A stretch of DNA of 39,588 nucleotides from the IMG/VR virus record IMGVR_UViG_3300021085_002095, positions 1 through 39,588 of that record, one strand, 5' to 3'. The notes under the pieces are model-generated. The model searched no databases and was not told the DNA's origin. It saw only the letters and a program-made list of their open reading frames with translations. A program made the position numbers and the translations under genes. Every line of letters begins with the position of its first letter. Positions within the stretch are counted from its first letter, which is position 1. This stretch comes from a virus. Shown in pieces: positions 36,473 through 39,588 of the stretch.

Positions 36473-37196
36473 TTATTGTAAAACAATAGAAGGTGATACA
36501 GTATACTGGTGCATGGGCAATGAGCCCGTGTTGCAATTGGTATTGAACTGGGCTGAGAGTTGTAAACGTTTGAACATACCCGTGTTATACGTTGCATTAG
36601 ACTTACAAACATATCACATAGTAAGTAGTTTAAAGATTCCTACAGTGTTTGTGCCACAAGGTGAACATCATGTGTTTGTTTACAAGTTTATAGTAGGACA
36701 ACAGATAATGAACGCAGGTAAGAATTGGTTCTACACAGATGTAGATTGTGTAGCACGTGTTGATTACACAACAGAAGTATCAGCATTGTTTGATGCTGGT
36801 GCTGATATGATATGTCAAAGTGTTAAACAGTATGCTTGGTTGGGTGAACCCATAGACGCACACGGCGAATACAACTGTGGAACTGGAATGTTTGGTATGC
36901 GAGCAACACAACGTAATCAAGAACTATGCGAAACAGATTACTTGTATAAGCATGGATATGCAGAAGCAGGCACGTGTCAAGCGTTTGCTAACACACATTT
37001 AAAGCACGTAGACAATATAACACTATTAGATCCTGTTAGGTATCCCACAGGACATAACTTTGATATAGATGCAGATTGGAATATATTCCATGTAACTGGA
37101 AAGTATGCATATGAGGATTGGGATAACACAAAACAATACTTGGGTGATGTTGCAAAGATCTCAAGTTTAAAACAATTGGGGTATTGGTATATATGA
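36453..37196 (+). CDS. Nucleotide-sugar glycosyltransferase-like protein
   Basis: A 247-residue GT-A type protein. The strand GKNWFYTDVDCVARVDYTTE carries the DxD, D96-V-D98, and is followed by CGTGMFGMRATQ, the usual acceptor/donor loop of this nucleotide-diphospho-sugar transferase group; LDPVRYPTGHNFDID and IFHVTGKYAY complete the C-terminal part. A clear AAGGAG lies 6 nt before ATG 36453, which sits 20 nt inside the previous gene, so it can be translated independently of it. The sugar donor is unknown; the UXS-like gene next door makes a UDP-pentose one candidate, and KDO-type sugars another. Confidence 0.7.
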   Translation: MLQSISDYCKTIEGDTVYWCMGNEPVLQLVLNWAESCKRLNIPVLYVALDLQTYHIVSSLKIPTVFVPQGEHHVFVYKFIVGQQIMNAGKNWFYTDVDCVARVDYTTEVSALFDAGADMICQSVKQYAWLGEPIDAHGEYNCGTGMFGMRATQRNQELCETDYLYKHGYAEAGTCQAFANTHLKHVDNITLLDPVRYPTGHNFDIDADWNIFHVTGKYAYEDWDNTKQYLGDVAKISSLKQLGYWYI

Positions 37197-38128
37197 AAAT
37201 ATTAATAACAGGTGCCGCAGGCTTATTGGGAACAGAACTAACAAAGCAATTACTTGATGCTGGACATGAAGTAGATGCAATAGATAACTTCTACACTAGC
37301 AGTCGCGACAATATAAAACAATTTAAAGACAACGACAACTATACATTTGTGCAACATGATATAACATATCCACTGCCTAATGTATTTTGGAACCAACGTG
37401 AATGGGATCAAATATACAACTTGGCCTGTCCGGCTAGTCCTATACACTATCAACGTGACCCACAGTATACATTAGACTGTAGTTTGTTGGGTGTGCGTAA
37501 CATGTTAGCATTAGCTGAACGCATAGGTGCTGTCTTTATACAAGCAAGCACTAGCGAAACATATGGAGACCCACTGGAACACCCACAAGCGGAAACCTAT
37601 TGGGGTAATGTAAACACACTAGGACCACGTGCATGTTACGATGAAGGCAAACGAGCTGCAGAAACAATGTGTCTGTTAAGCTCAACACGGTGTCATATAG
37701 CAAGGATCTTTAATACATATGGTCCTAACATGGCATTAAACGATGGACGTGCAGTTAGTAACTTTGTAACACAAGCATTAGCTGATGAACCTATAACACT
37801 ACACGGAACTGGAAAACAAACACGCAGTTTTTGTTATGTAGAAGATACAGTGCGTGGACTAATACTATTAGCCAACAGTGAAGCAGAGGGCCCAGTTAAC
37901 ATTGGAAACCCAGATGAGATAGAATTAATTGAACTAGTAAACGAAATATTACATATAACAGCAAGCAAAAGTGAAATAAGTTGGGAACCAGCTGCTGTTG
38001 ACGACCCTGGACAACGATGTCCTGATATAAGCAAAGCCCGAGCAGTGTTAAATTGGGAGCCTACTGTAAGCAGAAGTGCTGGCCTTGGACGCACTGTTAG
38101 TGGATTTATAGAGAGAATAAGCCAATGA
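37193..38128 (+). CDS. NAD-dependent sugar decarboxylase/epimerase, UDP-glucuronate decarboxylase-like
   Basis: An extended short-chain dehydrogenase of 311 residues from ATG 37193, which overlaps the previous stop by ATGA; an in-frame TTG at 37184 is less likely. The NAD loop is MKILITGAAGLLG, with AIDNF at the end of strand 2. YNLACPASPIHYQRDP, the catalytic T120-S-E in STSETYGDP, and Y149-DEG-K153 in RACYDEGKRAAET closely follow the UDP-xylose synthase (UXS) family, which turns UDP-glucuronate to UDP-xylose. IARIFNTYGPNM and QTRSFCYVEDTVRGL complete the fold. A dTDP-glucose-4,6-dehydratase or epimerase is the alternative. Product transfer by the adjacent glycosyltransferase is inferred. 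Confidence 0.85.
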   Translation: MKILITGAAGLLGTELTKQLLDAGHEVDAIDNFYTSSRDNIKQFKDNDNYTFVQHDITYPLPNVFWNQREWDQIYNLACPASPIHYQRDPQYTLDCSLLGVRNMLALAERIGAVFIQASTSETYGDPLEHPQAETYWGNVNTLGPRACYDEGKRAAETMCLLSSTRCHIARIFNTYGPNMALNDGRAVSNFVTQALADEPITLHGTGKQTRSFCYVEDTVRGLILLANSEAEGPVNIGNPDEIELIELVNEILHITASKSEISWEPAAVDDPGQRCPDISKARAVLNWEPTVSRSAGLGRTVSGFIERISQ

Positions 38129-38472
38129 AACAAGGTAAAGTATGGGGTACTACCGAAAGTATAATACAAAACAATAGATTAGAAGTGCATAGATTAGAAT
38201 GCAATGCTGGACATCACTGTAGTGAACACTTGCATGAACACAAATGGAATGCATTTTATGTAGAAAGTGGACACCTAACAGTAATGATATGGCAACCAGA
38301 CAGCGACATTGTTGATGTAACACACTTATACAAAGGCGAAAGCACCAGTGTGCCGCCAGGCGTATACCATCAATTTGCAGTAGAAGAAGATACTATAGCA
38401 TTTGAATACTACTGGAGCGATGGTGAAGATCACATATCAGATGATATACAACGGCGGACACAAGGTGCATGA
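38125..38472 (+). CDS. Cupin-domain protein
   Basis: A 115-residue single cupin. The metal-site histidines are in CSEHLHEHKWNAFYVESG (H35, H37, H39), with the second cupin motif in VPPGVYHQF, and VESGHLTV gives the glycine-rich turn. Small cupins in sugar clusters are often isomerases, epimerases or sugar-binding proteins; the SEHLHEHKWNAFYVESG order resembles the C-terminal cupin of type II phosphomannose isomerases, but the pyrophosphorylase part is absent. ATGA overlaps join it to the UXS-like gene before and to kdsA after. It lies directly before kdsA, so supplying or binding its sugar phosphate is possible but unproven. Confidence 0.78.
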   Translation: MKQGKVWGTTESIIQNNRLEVHRLECNAGHHCSEHLHEHKWNAFYVESGHLTVMIWQPDSDIVDVTHLYKGESTSVPPGVYHQFAVEEDTIAFEYYWSDGEDHISDDIQRRTQGA

Positions 38473-39251
38473 GAATAATAGCAGGACCTTGCCAACATGA
38501 AAGCTTCGAACAAAGTTTAGCTATAGCACAGCATTGCAAACAAGTATGCGATGGTGCAGGTGTAGACTATTACTTTAAAGCAAGTTACGACAAAGCCAAT
38601 AGAACCAGCGGTGATAGTCCACGTGGACGTGGTATGCGAGCTACTATGAATGACTTTGTAGAGCTAAAGAAAGCTATACCCGGCCTAAAGATACTAACAG
38701 ACTTCCACAGTGTGTTTGATATACACTCATGGAGCGGAGTAGATGCTTGGGTAGATGCTGTTGATGTAATACAAATACCTGCATTGTTGTGTAGACAAAC
38801 AGATATAATACGAGCTGCTGTGGCTACTGATAAGATTGTAAACATTAAAAAAGGACAATTCATTGCGCCTTGGGATAGCACTAACATAGTAAACAAAGCC
38901 GATGCAGGTGATAAACTATGGATAACTGAAAGGGGAACTAGCTTTGGTTATAATAATATTATTGTCGACTATACTGGTATTATGTATATGCTTGACAACG
39001 TTGACGCTGACGTTGTGTTTGATGTTACGCACAGTGTCCAAAAGCCCGGAGGAAATAACACTAGCTCGGGCGGCAATAGTGATTATGTGCTTGGGTTGGC
39101 TCGTGGTGGGAGTGCTATTGGTGTCAGTTCCTTCTTCTTGGAAGTCCACCCTATGCCAAGCAACGCTCCATCGGACGGTGACTGTATGCTTAAACTAAGT
39201 GACTTTGAAAGGTGTGTAGATGAAATCAACCGCTATCATTATACCCGCTAG
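38469..39251 (+). CDS. kdsA: 3-deoxy-D-manno-octulosonate-8-phosphate synthase, metal-dependent type
   Basis: A 260-residue KDO-8-phosphate synthase, joining phosphoenolpyruvate and arabinose-5-phosphate. Family blocks are all present: IAGPCQHES, YFKASYDKANRTS, ILTDFHSV, VIQIPALLCRQTDII, VNIKKGQFIAPWDS, RGTSFGYNNIIVDY, FDVTHSVQKPGGN and LEVHPMPSNAPSDGD. The metal site is complete: C8, H188, E225 and D236. The spacings of 37 and 11 match those of the Aquifex metal-dependent enzyme, where the Cys replaces the Asn of the E. coli metal-free type. ATGA overlap with the cupin gene. The last 180 bases before 39180 are richer in G+C (about 52 against 35 percent just upstream by hand count). No kdsD or kdsC is seen, so arabinose-5-phosphate and the phosphatase would come from the host. 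Confidence 0.93.
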   Translation: MRIIAGPCQHESFEQSLAIAQHCKQVCDGAGVDYYFKASYDKANRTSGDSPRGRGMRATMNDFVELKKAIPGLKILTDFHSVFDIHSWSGVDAWVDAVDVIQIPALLCRQTDIIRAAVATDKIVNIKKGQFIAPWDSTNIVNKADAGDKLWITERGTSFGYNNIIVDYTGIMYMLDNVDADVVFDVTHSVQKPGGNNTSSGGNSDYVLGLARGGSAIGVSSFFLEVHPMPSNAPSDGDCMLKLSDFERCVDEINRYHYTR

Positions 39252-39588
39252 ATACAACAGCAGTCGTTTTCCCGGCAAAGCACTGGTAGAAATCGATGGA
39301 CAACCATTGGTTAAACGTGTAGCTGATAGGTGTAGAGCCAGTGGATACCCAGTGTATATCACCACAGACGACCAACGCATAGCTAATGCAGTTAACAGTG
39401 AATACACTACACTAGTAGATACAACTGAATATCGCAACGGAACTGAACGTTGTGCAGGCTTATTATCACAAGACTACATGGATGATTATACACAGTTTGT
39501 TAACGTGCAAGTGGATTTATGTGATGTAACCAGTGAAATGATTGAAAAGACTGTGTGGCATCTACAACACTACAGCATAACAACACTG
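39220..39588 (+). CDS. kdsB: CMP-KDO synthetase-like cytidylyltransferase, 3' end cut by window edge
   Basis: The first 123 residues of a CMP-KDO synthetase-like protein, starting ATG 39220 inside the end of kdsA (32 nt overlap) and running off the window without a stop. IIIPARYNSSRFPGKAL (residues 6-22) is the family CTP-binding signature; ITTDDQRIANAV and RNGTERCAG follow as expected. The magnesium-site block usually written VNVQGDEP reads VNVQVDLCDV here (residues 94-103): the Asp aligned to the metal ligand is kept, but the Gly, Glu and Pro are changed. The enzyme would activate KDO, or an amino or deoxy derivative, with CMP. Adjacent kdsA supports the assignment; the altered loop leaves a related ulosonic acid possible. 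Confidence 0.85.
   Translation, partial: MKSTAIIIPARYNSSRFPGKALVEIDGQPLVKRVADRCRASGYPVYITTDDQRIANAVNSEYTTLVDTTEYRNGTERCAGLLSQDYMDDYTQFVNVQVDLCDVTSEMIEKTVWHLQHYSITTL

Noticed and set aside
38944-39198. Alternative + frame open for 84 codons within kdsA
   Set aside because: KdsA active-site residues H188, E225 and D236 are read in the main frame across this region. The alternative is low-complexity and hydrophobic.
39195-39437. Open frame on the - strand at the right edge
   Set aside because: It is antisense to the CTP-binding signature of kdsB (39220 onward), which is in the expected place after kdsA.
18000-39588. A piece of bacterial chromosome joined to a phage
   Set aside because: Same strand, same dense packing and similar composition on both sides of 18000. 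No integrase, attachment site, tRNA or housekeeping gene is seen, so a phage accessory island is simpler.

Overview
The window is AT-rich (about one third G+C by eye), and every supported gene is on the + strand, packed end to end. It looks like part of a marine T4-like (contractile-tailed) phage genome, of the cyanophage/pelagiphage sort. Baseplate wedge genes 25 and 6 are followed by a giant marine-T4-type structural protein and by tail-fibre-type proteins. No chromosomal housekeeping genes, tRNAs, rRNAs, CRISPR arrays or insertion sequences were seen. A Gram-negative host is inferred from the KDO genes; its identity cannot be fixed from this window.

Layout. (1) 3-515: HNH endonuclease, cut by the left edge. 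(2) 534-17999: virion module with gp25, an enlarged gp6, a 3662-residue structural protein and three tail-fibre/appendage-type proteins. (3) 18000-18068: the one clear regulatory gap, holding a sigma70-like promoter (TTGACA, 17 bp, TATTAT), an ATAAATA late-promoter-like motif and a good ribosome binding site. (4) 18069-39588: 23 genes in one run, nearly all overlapping or abutting. They encode GT-A type glycosyltransferases, six radical SAM proteins, two tandem sulfotransferases, a MORN-repeat methyltransferase, a MORN-like radical SAM protein, a PLP aminotransferase, a fused Gfo/Idh/MocA oxidoreductase-radical SAM protein, a UDP-glucuronate decarboxylase-like enzyme, a cupin, KDO-8-phosphate synthase (kdsA) and the start of CMP-KDO synthetase (kdsB), plus several unrecognised proteins. 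The right edge cuts kdsB, so the island continues.

How it may work together (inference). KdsA and KdsB point to a CMP-activated ulosonic acid and the UXS-like enzyme to a UDP-pentose. The aminotransferase, oxidoreductase, methyltransferase, sulfotransferases and radical SAM enzymes could tailor sugars, and the glycosyltransferases could transfer them. The product might decorate the virion (the neighbouring module encodes fibres and a giant tail protein), the host envelope, or phage DNA. The sequence alone does not decide. The most unusual features are the density and architectural variety of the radical SAM enzymes. One auxiliary iron-sulfur cysteine pattern (C-x19-C ... C-x4-C-x-C) lies after the radical SAM core in one protein and before it in another, and radical SAM modules are joined to MORN-like and Gfo/Idh/MocA modules.

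Start codons were moved to in-frame ATGs where the longest open frame began with TTG or GTG and the ATG gave the short stop/start overlap typical of this operon.
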